Shown piece after piece: positions 36,964 to 45,809 of a stretch of DNA of 64,000 nucleotides; positions within the stretch are counted from its first letter, which is position 1, and each line of letters starts with the position of its first letter. Where the stretch lies: positions 1 to 64,000 of the forward strand of contig JABLWW010000016.1 in assembly GCA_013178295.1 (NCBI GenBank), read 5' to 3'. The notes below the pieces were generated by a model, which saw nothing but the letters and a program-made list of their open reading frames with translations, did not search any database and was not told the origin of the DNA. The translations under genes and the position numbers were made by a program. The DNA is from Anaerolineae bacterium. Its GTDB lineage: Bacteria; Chloroflexota; Anaerolineae; Anaerolineales; Anaerolineaceae.

Positions 36964-38940
36964 ATGAGAAAGGTGAATTTAATCATAGCAGTTGTCACTG
37001 TGCTGGTTGTACTTTTGTCAGCCTGCCAGCCAACGCCAGCGCCGACGCAGGCTCCGGCCGCTCCAGCTGAACCGGCGGCGCCTGCACAACCGGCGCCTGC
37101 CGAACCGACCGCCCCAGCTGAACCGGCGGCACCTGCACAACCGGCACCTGCCGAACCGGCCGCCCCAGCCGAACCCGCAGCTCCCGCTCAGGGAGAGTTG
37201 AATTTTGTGTTTGTGCAGCATGCCTTGTGCGCTTGGGACTCGTTTTGGTGCACAGTGGAAGATGGCATTAACACCGCTGCCAAGCAAATGGGCGTCAAAG
37301 CCACCATCCTTGGTCCAGACAAGTTTGACCTTGAGAAGACTGCGGCGTTAATTGAACAGGCAGTTGCCTCGAAGCCGGATGGGCTGGGGGTGACAGTGAC
37401 TGATGTGACCCTCTTCAAGGAACCCATCATGAAAGCCATCGAAGCTGGCATTCCTGTTGTGGCATACAACAATGGCAAGGGCCCCATCGAAGATGGTATC
37501 CCCTACCTGACCTTTTTGGGGCAGGATGAGTACCAGGGCGGGTATCAGGCTGGCAAGCGCATGGTAGAGGCGGGAGCAAAGTATGGTGTGTGTGTCAACC
37601 ATCAGGTGGGTAACGGTGCCCTGGATACACGCTGCAAAGGCTTTACTGATGCGTTTGCAGAGAAGAACGCAAAAGCTGAGGTGCTGAGCGTGAAGGGAGA
37701 AGACACCGCGGCCGCGCAGACAACGATTAGCGATTACTATGCTGCCAACCCCCAGGCAGACGCCTTCCTGACACTGGGACCCAGCAGTGCCAACCCGTTC
37801 TATGCCTTCCTGGAGGCTGAAGGGGTCAAGGGCGTTCTGCACGGCACGTTTGACATCAGTCCTGAAATTGAAGCTAAGATTAAGGATGGCACAACCATGT
37901 TTGCCATTGACCAGCAGCCCTTCCTGCAGGGCTATGGCACTGTAGCCTATCTGATGCTCAATAAACGCTTTGGTATTTTGCCTGCTCTGCCGGTAACACC
38001 CACAGGACCTGGTTTCATCGACGCCAATCTGGTGGGTGCAAAGCCTGAACCGGACAAGCCGCTCAAGTTCGCTATGGTGCAACATGCCATGTGCGCGTAT
38101 GACCCCTACTGGTGTGTGGTTGAAAACGGTATGAAGGATGCTGCTGCTCAAATGGGCATTGAGTTCACCATCTATGGCCCTGATAAGTTTGACCTGGAAA
38201 AGACTGCGGCGCTGATTGACCAGGCAGCAGCCACCAAGCCGGATGGTATGGGTGTGGTGGTAACGGACAATACGCTCTTCAAGGAGCCAATCACAAAAGC
38301 GATCCAGTCGGGTATCCCGGTTGTGGCGTATGATACCGGCATGGGGCCTGAAAAGGATGGGATTCCGTACTTGACCTTCTGGGGCGCGGAGGATTATATC
38401 CAGGGGTATTATGGCGGTTTGCGCATGGTAGATGCGGGCGCCAAGCGGGGTGTTTGTGTCAACCATCAGGTTGGTCACACAGGGCTGGACGCGCGCTGCA
38501 ATGGCTTTGTGGATGCCTTCAAGGAGAAGGGAGTAAAGGCGGAGGTGCTGGGTGTTAAAGGTGAGGACGCTGCACAGGTGCAGACGACAATCAGCGACTT
38601 CTACGCTGCTAACCCAGATGCGGATGCCTTCATGACCCTCGGTCCAGCTGGCGCAACGCCATACTATGCTTTCGTGGAGGCCGAGGGCATCAAACCAGGC
38701 ACTCTCATTCATGCCACCTTTGATATCAGTCCTGATATCATCAAGATGATCAAGGAAGGGCAGACCTTGTTTGCCATGGATGCCCAACCGTATCTGATTG
38801 GTTATGGAACGGTGATGTCGTTGATGCTCTACACGCGCTATCACATTACCCCGGCGTTGGGAGTTATGGCAACCGGCCCCGGTTTTGTGGATAAGAGCAA
38901 CGTCGAAATTGTTGAGAAGCTCGCTGGAACGTACCGCTAA
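36964..38940 (+). CDS. Sugar/inositol-binding lipoprotein with two tandem substrate-binding domains
   Basis: 658 aa, about twice the usual length. Lipobox LSAC with Cys21; an Ala/Pro linker made of 17-residue repeats (34-76); then two complete Peripla_BP_4-type domains (A ~78-358, B ~367-658). In one aligned stretch beginning KFDLEKTAALI, 51 of 65 residues are identical between A and B. Each half keeps four Cys (CAWDSFWC/CAYDPYWC and GVCVNHQ..RC). Start 36964 has AAGGAG ~6 nt upstream; the longer frame from 36859 is not supported. With two permeases and one ATPase it should form one importer, probably for inositol given the neighbours. Confidence 0.9.
   Translation: MRKVNLIIAVVTVLVVLLSACQPTPAPTQAPAAPAEPAAPAQPAPAEPTAPAEPAAPAQPAPAEPAAPAEPAAPAQGELNFVFVQHALCAWDSFWCTVEDGINTAAKQMGVKATILGPDKFDLEKTAALIEQAVASKPDGLGVTVTDVTLFKEPIMKAIEAGIPVVAYNNGKGPIEDGIPYLTFLGQDEYQGGYQAGKRMVEAGAKYGVCVNHQVGNGALDTRCKGFTDAFAEKNAKAEVLSVKGEDTAAAQTTISDYYAANPQADAFLTLGPSSANPFYAFLEAEGVKGVLHGTFDISPEIEAKIKDGTTMFAIDQQPFLQGYGTVAYLMLNKRFGILPALPVTPTGPGFIDANLVGAKPEPDKPLKFAMVQHAMCAYDPYWCVVENGMKDAAAQMGIEFTIYGPDKFDLEKTAALIDQAAATKPDGMGVVVTDNTLFKEPITKAIQSGIPVVAYDTGMGPEKDGIPYLTFWGAEDYIQGYYGGLRMVDAGAKRGVCVNHQVGHTGLDARCNGFVDAFKEKGVKAEVLGVKGEDAAQVQTTISDFYAANPDADAFMTLGPAGATPYYAFVEAEGIKPGTLIHATFDISPDIIKMIKEGQTLFAMDAQPYLIGYGTVMSLMLYTRYHITPALGVMATGPGFVDKSNVEIVEKLAGTYR
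37063..37191 (+). repeat. 51-bp tandem repeat coding the Ala/Pro linker
   Basis: Units at 37063-37113 and 37114-37164 and a partial unit 37165-37191 encode PAEPAAPAQPAPAEPTA and close variants. It lies between the lipidated Cys and the first binding domain and forms a flexible tether. Confidence 0.85.
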
Positions 38941-38964
38941 ACGTATTGTGCTGACTTTTTGCCT

Positions 38965-38994
38965 CACCCCCTTCTTCCCTGAAGAAGCGGGGTG
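38965..38994 (+). promoter_or_regulatory. Intra-operon hairpin between binding protein and permease 2
   Basis: CACCCC-C-TTCTTC pairs with GAAGAA-G-GGGGTG (one bulged C, loop CCT): ~13 bp. No T run follows, so it is not a simple terminator. It could protect the upstream binding-protein mRNA from 3' decay and lower permease expression. Confidence 0.55.
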
Positions 38995-39052
38995 GGGCGG
39001 AAGCGGCGGGATTGGGTCGCTGTTGCTCCAAGCCGTATATAGGTGATTAATC

Positions 39053-40051
39053 ATGAGAGATGCGCATACCTGGCAGGAAAAATTAAGGCGAACCTTTGCG
39101 TATTCAAGTGTGGCAGGACCACTGCTGGTATTGGTGGTTGTGTTTACATTGTTGTGTTTTGTCCCCAAATTTTTTACCCTGCGCTCTGTGACGGGCATTA
39201 TTAATGCGGCAACGCTGAGCGGTATGCTTGCCATTGGCGTTACCATGCTGATGATCTCCGGCGAGTTTGATCTTTCGGTGGGTTCTGTCATGGCAGTTGG
39301 GGGTTACCTTTTTGGGCACTTCAGCATGAGCGGAAAACCGCTGCTGGGGTTGATGTTGGCTCTGCTCATACCGGCGTTGCTGGGGGCTGTCAATGGGCTG
39401 ATCCTGGTTGGTACCAACATCCCCTCATTTATCGTTACCCTGGGCACAAAATATCTCTACCGCGGTTTGTTGTGGATTATTTCAGGCGGTGCCATGCTCC
39501 AGACAGTTGAAAAACTGGGGATATACAATGTTTTTAATGGACGTTTGGATGTGATCAACGATTTGTTTAAAGGCGCGAACTTCCGCACCTCGCTGTTCTG
39601 GCTTTTGGGAATTGGACTCATCATGCAATATGTGTTAACGCGCACTGCCTATGGCAATCACGTTTTCTCGGTGGGGGGCAACCCCGGTGCTGCCCGCGGG
39701 CAGGGCGTGAATGTAAAACGCGTAAAAGTGGTCAATTTTGCCATTACGGGGTTGCTGGGAGGGTTTACCGGCATTCTTCTTTTTAGTCAATATGCCACAG
39801 TACGGGTGGCTTCGGGGGATGGGATGGAGCTGAGCGCCATCGCTGCGGCGGTGGTGGGCGGCACGTTGATCACCGGCGGCTATGGTAATATCTTTGGCGC
39901 TTTGATTGGCGCTTTGACCATCAGTACCCTGCGAACCGGTGTCGTGCTGATGAATATTCCCTTCATCCCCGCGGATAATTTTGAAGCCGTTGTGGGGGTA
40001 ACGATTATTCTGGCGGTGATTCTAAACAACTGGCTGCGCAAGCGAGCCTGA
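39053..40051 (+). CDS. Sugar/inositol ABC transporter permease 2 (RbsC type)
   Basis: 332 aa, same family as permease 1: AIGVTMLMISGEFDLSVGSV and GGTLITGGYGNIFGALIGAL. Overall similar layout but clearly diverged outside the signatures. AGGTGA stands 6 nt before the ATG. Follows the tandem binding protein after a 112-nt gap with the hairpin, and precedes the ATPase by 30 nt. Confidence 0.93.
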   Translation: MRDAHTWQEKLRRTFAYSSVAGPLLVLVVVFTLLCFVPKFFTLRSVTGIINAATLSGMLAIGVTMLMISGEFDLSVGSVMAVGGYLFGHFSMSGKPLLGLMLALLIPALLGAVNGLILVGTNIPSFIVTLGTKYLYRGLLWIISGGAMLQTVEKLGIYNVFNGRLDVINDLFKGANFRTSLFWLLGIGLIMQYVLTRTAYGNHVFSVGGNPGAARGQGVNVKRVKVVNFAITGLLGGFTGILLFSQYATVRVASGDGMELSAIAAAVVGGTLITGGYGNIFGALIGALTISTLRTGVVLMNIPFIPADNFEAVVGVTIILAVILNNWLRKRA

Positions 40052-40081
40052 AAGCATTTTTGATTTGAGTGGAGCGCTGGT

Positions 40082-40852
40082 ATGAATCATATCGCAACAA
40101 TTCCAGATCGGGATTATATCGTCCGTATGGAGAAAATCACCAAGAAATTCGGGACGATTACAGCCCTTTCCAATGTGGACTTTGGTGTTGAGCGTGGTGA
40201 GGTGCGCGCTTTGTTGGGGGATAACGGCGCTGGAAAGTCCACGTTGATCAAGATACTCATGGGAGTGCATCAGCCCACCAGTGGACAGATTTATTTTGAA
40301 GGTAAGCCGGTGGTGATTAATTCGCCGCGCGAAGCGCGCGCCATCGGTATTGAGGCGGTATATCAGGATTTGGCGTTGGTCAACCTGATGAGCATCTCGC
40401 GTAATTTCTTTTTGGGGCGCGAGATGGTCAAACGCATTGGTCCGATTCACTGGCTGGATATCCGCAAGATGAACGAAATCTGCCGTAAGTCGCTGCATGA
40501 TATTGGGATTGAGATACGTTCCGCTTCGGAACGGGTGGGCAGCCTGTCGGGAGGGGAGCGTCAGTCAGTTGCGATTGGGCGCGGGGTATATTTTGGCGCT
40601 AAGGTTCTTATTCTTGACGAACCCACTTCGGCGCTTTCGGTGGCTGAAACGCGCAAGGTGCTGACCTATATTGCCAATGCCAGAGAACGGGGCTTGGGAG
40701 TGATTTTTATCACCCATAATGTCCATCATGTATATATGGTGGCGGATAGCTATACAGTGATCCGTCATGGGCAGCATGTGGGCACATATTATAAAGGTGA
40801 GTTAGGCGAAGATGATATCGCCGATTTGATTACCGGAGACCGTGAGTATTAA
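40082..40852 (+). CDS. Sugar/inositol ABC transporter ATP-binding protein (single domain)
   Basis: 256 aa with one nucleotide-binding domain: Walker A GDNGAGKST (~44), Q-loop YQDLAL, signature LSGGERQ, Walker B VLILDEPTSAL, H-loop ITHN. Ribose-type importers usually carry a fused double ATPase of ~500 aa; this is the single-domain FrcA/XylG-like form and must act as a dimer under the two permeases. 12 nt before iolB. Confidence 0.93.
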   Translation: MNHIATIPDRDYIVRMEKITKKFGTITALSNVDFGVERGEVRALLGDNGAGKSTLIKILMGVHQPTSGQIYFEGKPVVINSPREARAIGIEAVYQDLALVNLMSISRNFFLGREMVKRIGPIHWLDIRKMNEICRKSLHDIGIEIRSASERVGSLSGGERQSVAIGRGVYFGAKVLILDEPTSALSVAETRKVLTYIANARERGLGVIFITHNVHHVYMVADSYTVIRHGQHVGTYYKGELGEDDIADLITGDREY

Positions 40853-40864
40853 CGAGAGTTAACG

Positions 40865-41773
40865 ATGAAATACAGTGCAGAGAATTTGATTATTCATCCA
40901 TTCACTTCTGCTGACCCGCAGGTGATATTGGAGCTTGACCCGGCGACGGCAGGCTGGGAATATCTTCATTTTCGGTCTATGCGCCTTTCAAAGGGGCAAA
41001 AATGGGCTTTCTCCATTGATGGAGCAGAGATAGCTCTTGTGGTGCTTTCTGGAACGCTGGACGTGATTTCCAATCATGGCAATTTTTTGGCGCTTGGGAA
41101 GCGAGCATCTGTTTTCGAGGGTTTACCTGAGGCAGTCTACTTGCCAGCAAATAGCCATCTGGAAGTTTCCGCCCTGCTTGATAGCGAGTTTGCAGTGGCG
41201 TGGGCGTCTGCTGAACAGCATTTCCCGGCGCGCAGAATCCAACAGGAGGACATTGTCACTGAAATACGCGGCGGCGACAATGTAACCCGGCAGATTAACC
41301 GTATCATTCCGCCCGGTTTTGGCTGCCAGCGTTTGATTGTAGTCGAAGTGTACACGCCCAGTGGGAACTGGTCGAGCTACCCGCCGCACAAACATGATGT
41401 GCACCGTGTCAATGAGCGAGGAGAGCTGCTGGAAGCCGATTTAGAAGAGGTCTATTATTATAAAATAAACCGCCCGGAGGGATACGCTTATCAGCGGGTG
41501 TATACCGACGAACATTCGCCTTTGCATCAGGCAGGTTACCCAATTGATGCGTTACTGCTGGTGCAGGATAACGACCTGGTGCTTGTGCCAGAAGGTTACC
41601 ACCCGGTTGTCAGCCCGCCGGGGTATATCACCTATTATCTCAATGTGCTGGCGGGCAGCGCACAGCAGCTGACGTCTTTTGATGATCCGCGCTATCAGTG
41701 GGTCATGGACACCTATCGTTCCAAAGATGGGCGGGTACCAGTTTATCCGGTCAACCCGCAGCGGATGGTGTAG
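40865..41773 (+). CDS. iolB: 5-Deoxy-glucuronate isomerase
   Basis: 302 aa cupin-fold enzyme of inositol breakdown, turning 5-deoxy-D-glucuronate into 2-deoxy-5-keto-gluconate. Both cupin halves are visible; the second carries the metal site SSYPPHKHD and the Glu of LEEVYYYKI, then DNDLVLVPEGYHPVVSPPGY. Somewhat longer than the ~270-aa Bacillus enzyme. Confidence 0.93.
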   Translation: MKYSAENLIIHPFTSADPQVILELDPATAGWEYLHFRSMRLSKGQKWAFSIDGAEIALVVLSGTLDVISNHGNFLALGKRASVFEGLPEAVYLPANSHLEVSALLDSEFAVAWASAEQHFPARRIQQEDIVTEIRGGDNVTRQINRIIPPGFGCQRLIVVEVYTPSGNWSSYPPHKHDVHRVNERGELLEADLEEVYYYKINRPEGYAYQRVYTDEHSPLHQAGYPIDALLLVQDNDLVLVPEGYHPVVSPPGYITYYLNVLAGSAQQLTSFDDPRYQWVMDTYRSKDGRVPVYPVNPQRMV

Positions 41774-41819
41774 GCAGGACTTGCACGGCTGTTTTGAAAA
41801 GAGTCTGTTTTGTGGAATT

Positions 41820-41833
41820 TGCAAAGGTTTGCG
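41820..41833. promoter_or_regulatory. Second LacI-type operator core between iolB and iolD
   Basis: TGCAAAGGTTTGCG shares TGCAAA-N-GTTTGC with the main operator at 35739-35760. It sits 40 nt before the iolD start. No clear promoter is visible beside it, so it may be an auxiliary site or control an internal start. Confidence 0.5.
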
Positions 41834-41872
41834 CTTTCAATTTGTGATAAGTAGAAAGAGAGAAATTTCTGG

Positions 41873-43735
41873 ATGAAAACTATTCGTCTAACTATGGCAC
41901 AGGCGGTGATCCGCTATCTTAAAAATCAGTATGTTGAGCGCGATGGAAAACAAAATCAGTTCTTTGGCGGTGTTTGGGGAATTTTTGGCCATGGCAATGT
42001 GGCTGGTTTGGGGCAGGCTTTACAGCAGAACCCGGATTTTCGCTTCTACCCGTCGCGCAATGAGCAGGCGCAGGTTCACCTGGCAGCTGCTTATGCAAAG
42101 ATGAATAATCGTCTAAAAGCGTTTGCCTGCACTAGCTCAATTGGTCCGGGTGCGACCAATATGATTACAGGTGCGGCGGTAGCCACGATCAATCATCTTC
42201 CCGTTTTGCTGATGCCGGGTGATATCTTTGCGCGCCGCAACGTTGCACCGGTTCTTCAACAGCTTGAGGCAGACTTCTCACAGGATATTTCGGTGAATGA
42301 TTGTTTCAAACCGGTGTCGCGCTACTGGGATCGCATTAACCGTCCCGATCAAATCCTGGCATCGCTTCCGGAAGTAATGCGCGTATTGACTTCGCCAGCA
42401 GATACAGGTGCGGTTACACTGGCACTGCCGCAAGATGTGCAGGCGCAGGCGTATGACTACCCGGTGCAGTTCTTCGAGCCGCGCGTCTGGCATATCCCGC
42501 GCCAGCCAGCCGACCGTGTGCTGTTGCAACGTTCGTTAGAATGGATACGCGCCAGCAAGTCGCCGCTGATCATCGCTGGTGGCGGGGTGCATTATAGCGA
42601 GGCGTATCAGGCATTGGCGGAGTTTGCTGCCCGTACGGGGATACCGGTGGCGGAGACGCAGGCTGGCAAGGGGGCGCTGCTATGGGGGCATTCGCAACTG
42701 GTTGGCGCAGTGGGCGTTACCGGCACGCTGGTGGCAAACCAGCTGGCACACGCTGCCGACCTGATCATTGGGATCGGCACGCGCTACTCTGATTTTACCT
42801 CAGCTTCTAAAACCGCTTTCCAGAATCCTGATGTGCGCTTTATCAATCTCAATGTGGCGGAGTTTGACGCTTATAAACATGCCGCCTTACCGCTGGTGGC
42901 TGATGCCCGTCTCACGCTGGAAGAGTGGATTGCCGGTGTGGCTGATTATCGTATTCCGCCTGCTTATGCGGATGAAATCGCCCGCGGGCGTGAAGCGTGG
43001 GACAGGGAGGTAGACCGTCTCTACCATCTTGGTACCACAGGGAGACCTGCGCAGAGTGAGGTCATCGGGGCGTTAAATGAGTTAATCCGTCCACAGGATG
43101 TGATCATCAACGCTGCCGGTTCTGCACCGGGCGATTTGCATAAGCTCTGGCGTTCACGGGATGTAAAAAGCTATCACATGGAATATGGTTATTCATGCAT
43201 GGGGTATGAGATCCCTGGCGCTTTGGGGATTAAAATGGCAGATCCATCCCGCGAGGTATATGCGCTGGTTGGAGATGGCACTTTTCTGATGATGCCGTCC
43301 GAAATTATTACTTCTATTCAAGAGGGGTATAAGCTCAACATTATCTTGGTTGAAAATCGAGGTTATGCCAGCATTGGCAGTTTGAGTGGCTCCATCGGTA
43401 GCAGTGGTTTTGGCACAGTGTATCGCCAACGGGATGCAAAGACGGGGCATCTGACAGGGGAGTATCTGCCGCTCGATTTTGCCGCACTGGGGCGCGGCTT
43501 TGGTGCAGAGGTGATAGAGGCAGAAAGCCTGGAAGAGTTTTGCAAAGCCTTGCAGGTTGCGCAGCGCAATCACCGCACCACGCTTATCGTTGTCCATACG
43601 GACACTTCGCACCGTGTACCGGGATATGAATCATGGTGGGATGTGCCCATTGCTGAGGTGTCGGAGATGGAAGAAGTGAAGGCAGCACGCCAGCAGTACG
43701 AAGAAATGCTGAAAAAAGAAAGATATTTCTTTTAG
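41873..43735 (+). CDS. iolD: 3D-trihydroxycyclohexane-1,2-dione hydrolase
   Basis: 620 aa thiamine-diphosphate enzyme that opens the inositol ring to 5-deoxy-glucuronate. N-terminal pyrimidine-binding domain (FFGGVWGIFGHGNVAGLGQA, with the catalytic Glu in RNEQAQVH), central Rossmann domain, and C-terminal PP domain with the metal motif VGDGTFLMMPSE...NRGYASIG. Normal family length. Confidence 0.95.
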   Translation: MKTIRLTMAQAVIRYLKNQYVERDGKQNQFFGGVWGIFGHGNVAGLGQALQQNPDFRFYPSRNEQAQVHLAAAYAKMNNRLKAFACTSSIGPGATNMITGAAVATINHLPVLLMPGDIFARRNVAPVLQQLEADFSQDISVNDCFKPVSRYWDRINRPDQILASLPEVMRVLTSPADTGAVTLALPQDVQAQAYDYPVQFFEPRVWHIPRQPADRVLLQRSLEWIRASKSPLIIAGGGVHYSEAYQALAEFAARTGIPVAETQAGKGALLWGHSQLVGAVGVTGTLVANQLAHAADLIIGIGTRYSDFTSASKTAFQNPDVRFINLNVAEFDAYKHAALPLVADARLTLEEWIAGVADYRIPPAYADEIARGREAWDREVDRLYHLGTTGRPAQSEVIGALNELIRPQDVIINAAGSAPGDLHKLWRSRDVKSYHMEYGYSCMGYEIPGALGIKMADPSREVYALVGDGTFLMMPSEIITSIQEGYKLNIILVENRGYASIGSLSGSIGSSGFGTVYRQRDAKTGHLTGEYLPLDFAALGRGFGAEVIEAESLEEFCKALQVAQRNHRTTLIVVHTDTSHRVPGYESWWDVPIAEVSEMEEVKAARQQYEEMLKKERYFF

Positions 43736-43770
43736 ACACTCAGGATAGATGTTTTTATTGAACTGTTGAT

Positions 43771-43787
43771 TTAATTTTCAAAATTAA
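43771..43787 (+). promoter_or_regulatory. AT-rich perfect hairpin next to the iolE ribosome site
   Basis: TTAATTTT and AAAATTAA flank a single C, a perfect inverted repeat ending at the AAGGAG of iolE. It could be a DNA-binding site; as RNA it is weak. Confidence 0.35.
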
Positions 43788-43795
43788 GGAGATAT

Positions 43796-44719
43796 ATGAA
43801 CACCATACAAGTGGGAAATGCTCCCTGCTCTTGGGGAACGCTTGAGTTTGAAGGGTACGATTCCAACCCAATTGGATACTCGCAGATGCTGGATGAGCTG
43901 GTAGAGACTGGCTACACAGCTACCGAGCTTGGTGATTGGGGATTTATGCCCACAGAACCCGAAAGGCTACGAGATGAAATCCTCAGCCGCAATTTAGTGA
44001 TGCTGGGCGCTTTTGTCCAGATGGCTTTTAGGAACCCGGACATCAGTGCAGGCAAGGCACAAGCGCTTAAAACAGCCCATTTGCTGGCAGCGGCTTTTCC
44101 GGAACGAAAAGCTTATCTCATCCTTGCTGATGACAATGCGACCGACCCCCAGCGCACCTTGCATGCCGGGCGGGCTACTGACGAGATGGGGCTAAGCCCA
44201 GAGGAATGGCAAATTTTTACTCGTAATGTGGGGGAGGTTGCCCGAGCTGTTCAAGGTGAAACAGGGTTGCCATGTCTCTTTCATCACCACAGCGCCGGGT
44301 TTGTTGAGACACCAGCTGAGATTGATCGCTTTCTGGAAATGACCGATCCTGCTCTGGTCAATTTGGTTTTTGACACTGGCCATTATGTGTTTGGTGCCGG
44401 CGCCGGAGCAAGCGGGGATGTCGTACCGGCGCTGGAGCGGCTTAAAGAGCGTATTTCCTATATCCACTTCAAGGACTGCCACCCTGAAATTGCCGAACGC
44501 TCCCGCCGCGAAAAATGGGACTACCTCAAAGCGCTGCAGCAAGGGGTGTTTTGCGAATTGGGCAAAGGTTGTGTGGACTTCAAGGGCGTGGTGGATTGGT
44601 TGCGGAGGCGTGGTTATGAGGGTTGGGTATTGGTGGAGCAGGATGTGTTACCCGGCATGGGGTCTCCAAAGGAGAGCGCCAAACGCAACAGGGAATATCT
44701 CAGGTCAATCGGGCTGTAA
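43796..44719 (+). CDS. iolE: Inosose dehydratase
   Basis: 307 aa, TIM-barrel sugar isomerase/epimerase fold. It dehydrates scyllo-inosose in inositol catabolism. Start VGNAPCSWGTLEFEG is diagnostic of IolE; metal-site residues are seen in LVNLVFDTGHYVFG, SYIHFKDCHPE and VLVEQDVLPG. AAGGAG lies 6 nt before the ATG. Confidence 0.93.
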   Translation: MNTIQVGNAPCSWGTLEFEGYDSNPIGYSQMLDELVETGYTATELGDWGFMPTEPERLRDEILSRNLVMLGAFVQMAFRNPDISAGKAQALKTAHLLAAAFPERKAYLILADDNATDPQRTLHAGRATDEMGLSPEEWQIFTRNVGEVARAVQGETGLPCLFHHHSAGFVETPAEIDRFLEMTDPALVNLVFDTGHYVFGAGAGASGDVVPALERLKERISYIHFKDCHPEIAERSRREKWDYLKALQQGVFCELGKGCVDFKGVVDWLRRRGYEGWVLVEQDVLPGMGSPKESAKRNREYLRSIGL

Positions 44720-44737
44720 TTTGGAGGATGAGTAACA

Positions 44738-45754
44738 ATGAAACGATTGAATGTGGGTATCATTGGTGCTGGGCGGATTGGTAAAGTCCATGCCGAGAAC
44801 CTTGCCTTTCGTATCCCGCAAGCCAACCCGCTGGTGATTGCCGATGTTAATCAGCAGGCGGCTGCGGCTGTAGCGGACAGTTGCCGTATCCCCGCTGTGG
44901 TTGCTGATTACCATGAGGTGCTGGAAAACGCAGAAGTTGAGGCGGTGGTGATCTGTTCGCCTACGGATACACATGCCAGAATCGTGGGAGAGGCAGCGAG
45001 GGCGGGAAAGCATATTTTTTGCGAAAAACCCATTGACCACTCGCTTGAGAAGATAGACCAGGCGTTGGTGGAGGTTGCGCGCGCCGGTGTCAAATTGCAA
45101 GTTGGGTTTAACCGCCGTTTTGATGCGAACTTCCGCCGTGTGCGTCAGGCGGTGGTAAACGGTGAGATTGGCGAACCGCACTTTGTGCACATCATCAGCC
45201 GTGATCCATCTCCCCCACCAATTTCGTATGTCAAGGTTTCGGGCGGTATCTTTCTGGATATGACCATCCATGATTTTGATATGGCGCGCTATTTGATTGG
45301 CAAAGAGGTTGAGGAAGTATACACCTGCGGCGCGGTGCGGGTTGACCCTGAGATTGGCAAGGCAGGTGATCTGGATACTGTGCTGATTGTGCTCAAGTTT
45401 GAGGATGGCACGCTAGGGACGATTGATAACAGCCGGAAAGCGGTCTATGGGTATGATCAGCGTGTGGAAGTGTTTGGAAGTCAGGGAGCAATCCGCACGG
45501 AAAACAATTATCCAAATGCGGCGGTTATCAGCGGCGCTGAGCGTATTCATCGCGACTTGCCGCTGAACTTCTTTATGGATCGTTACACAGAGAGTTTTGT
45601 TACTGAAATGCAGGCGTTTATCAACGCCGTGCTGGAGGACAAACCGACGCCAGTGTGCGGGGAGGATGGGCGTATTCCTGTTGTCATGGGGCTGGCAGCC
45701 AGAAAGTCGTATGATCAGAACCGCCCTGTCAGGCTTGCGGAAATCACGGCATAA
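44738..45754 (+). CDS. iolG: myo-Inositol 2-dehydrogenase (copy 1)
   Basis: 338 aa Gfo/Idh/MocA oxidoreductase, first step of inositol catabolism (inositol to inosose, NAD). NAD fold VGIIGAGRIGKVHAENLAF, catalytic Lys in FCEKPID (~K95), and Asp/His in DMTIHDFDMARYL. GGAGG lies 11 nt upstream. A close paralogue of the same length lies at 46921-47937. Confidence 0.93.
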   Translation: MKRLNVGIIGAGRIGKVHAENLAFRIPQANPLVIADVNQQAAAAVADSCRIPAVVADYHEVLENAEVEAVVICSPTDTHARIVGEAARAGKHIFCEKPIDHSLEKIDQALVEVARAGVKLQVGFNRRFDANFRRVRQAVVNGEIGEPHFVHIISRDPSPPPISYVKVSGGIFLDMTIHDFDMARYLIGKEVEEVYTCGAVRVDPEIGKAGDLDTVLIVLKFEDGTLGTIDNSRKAVYGYDQRVEVFGSQGAIRTENNYPNAAVISGAERIHRDLPLNFFMDRYTESFVTEMQAFINAVLEDKPTPVCGEDGRIPVVMGLAARKSYDQNRPVRLAEITA

Positions 45755-45809
45755 GGGCAGGACATAGCAGGACAGAGACAGGGTAAAGGCTGATTTTAGG
45801 ATATCCTCC

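Noticed and set aside
37063-37191. Possible CRISPR-like repeat array
   Set aside because: The repeats are direct, adjacent, in frame and encode an Ala/Pro linker; there are no spacers.
36964-38940. Possible assembly duplication of the binding protein
   Set aside because: The halves differ at many residues and codons throughout, so this is an old duplication and not a repeated read segment.
37348-39291. Long (647-codon) open frame on the - strand opposite the binding protein
   Set aside because: It is a shadow of the high-GC tandem binding-protein gene and the next permease; it has His/Arg-rich composition, no domain, and is repeated because the opposite gene is duplicated.
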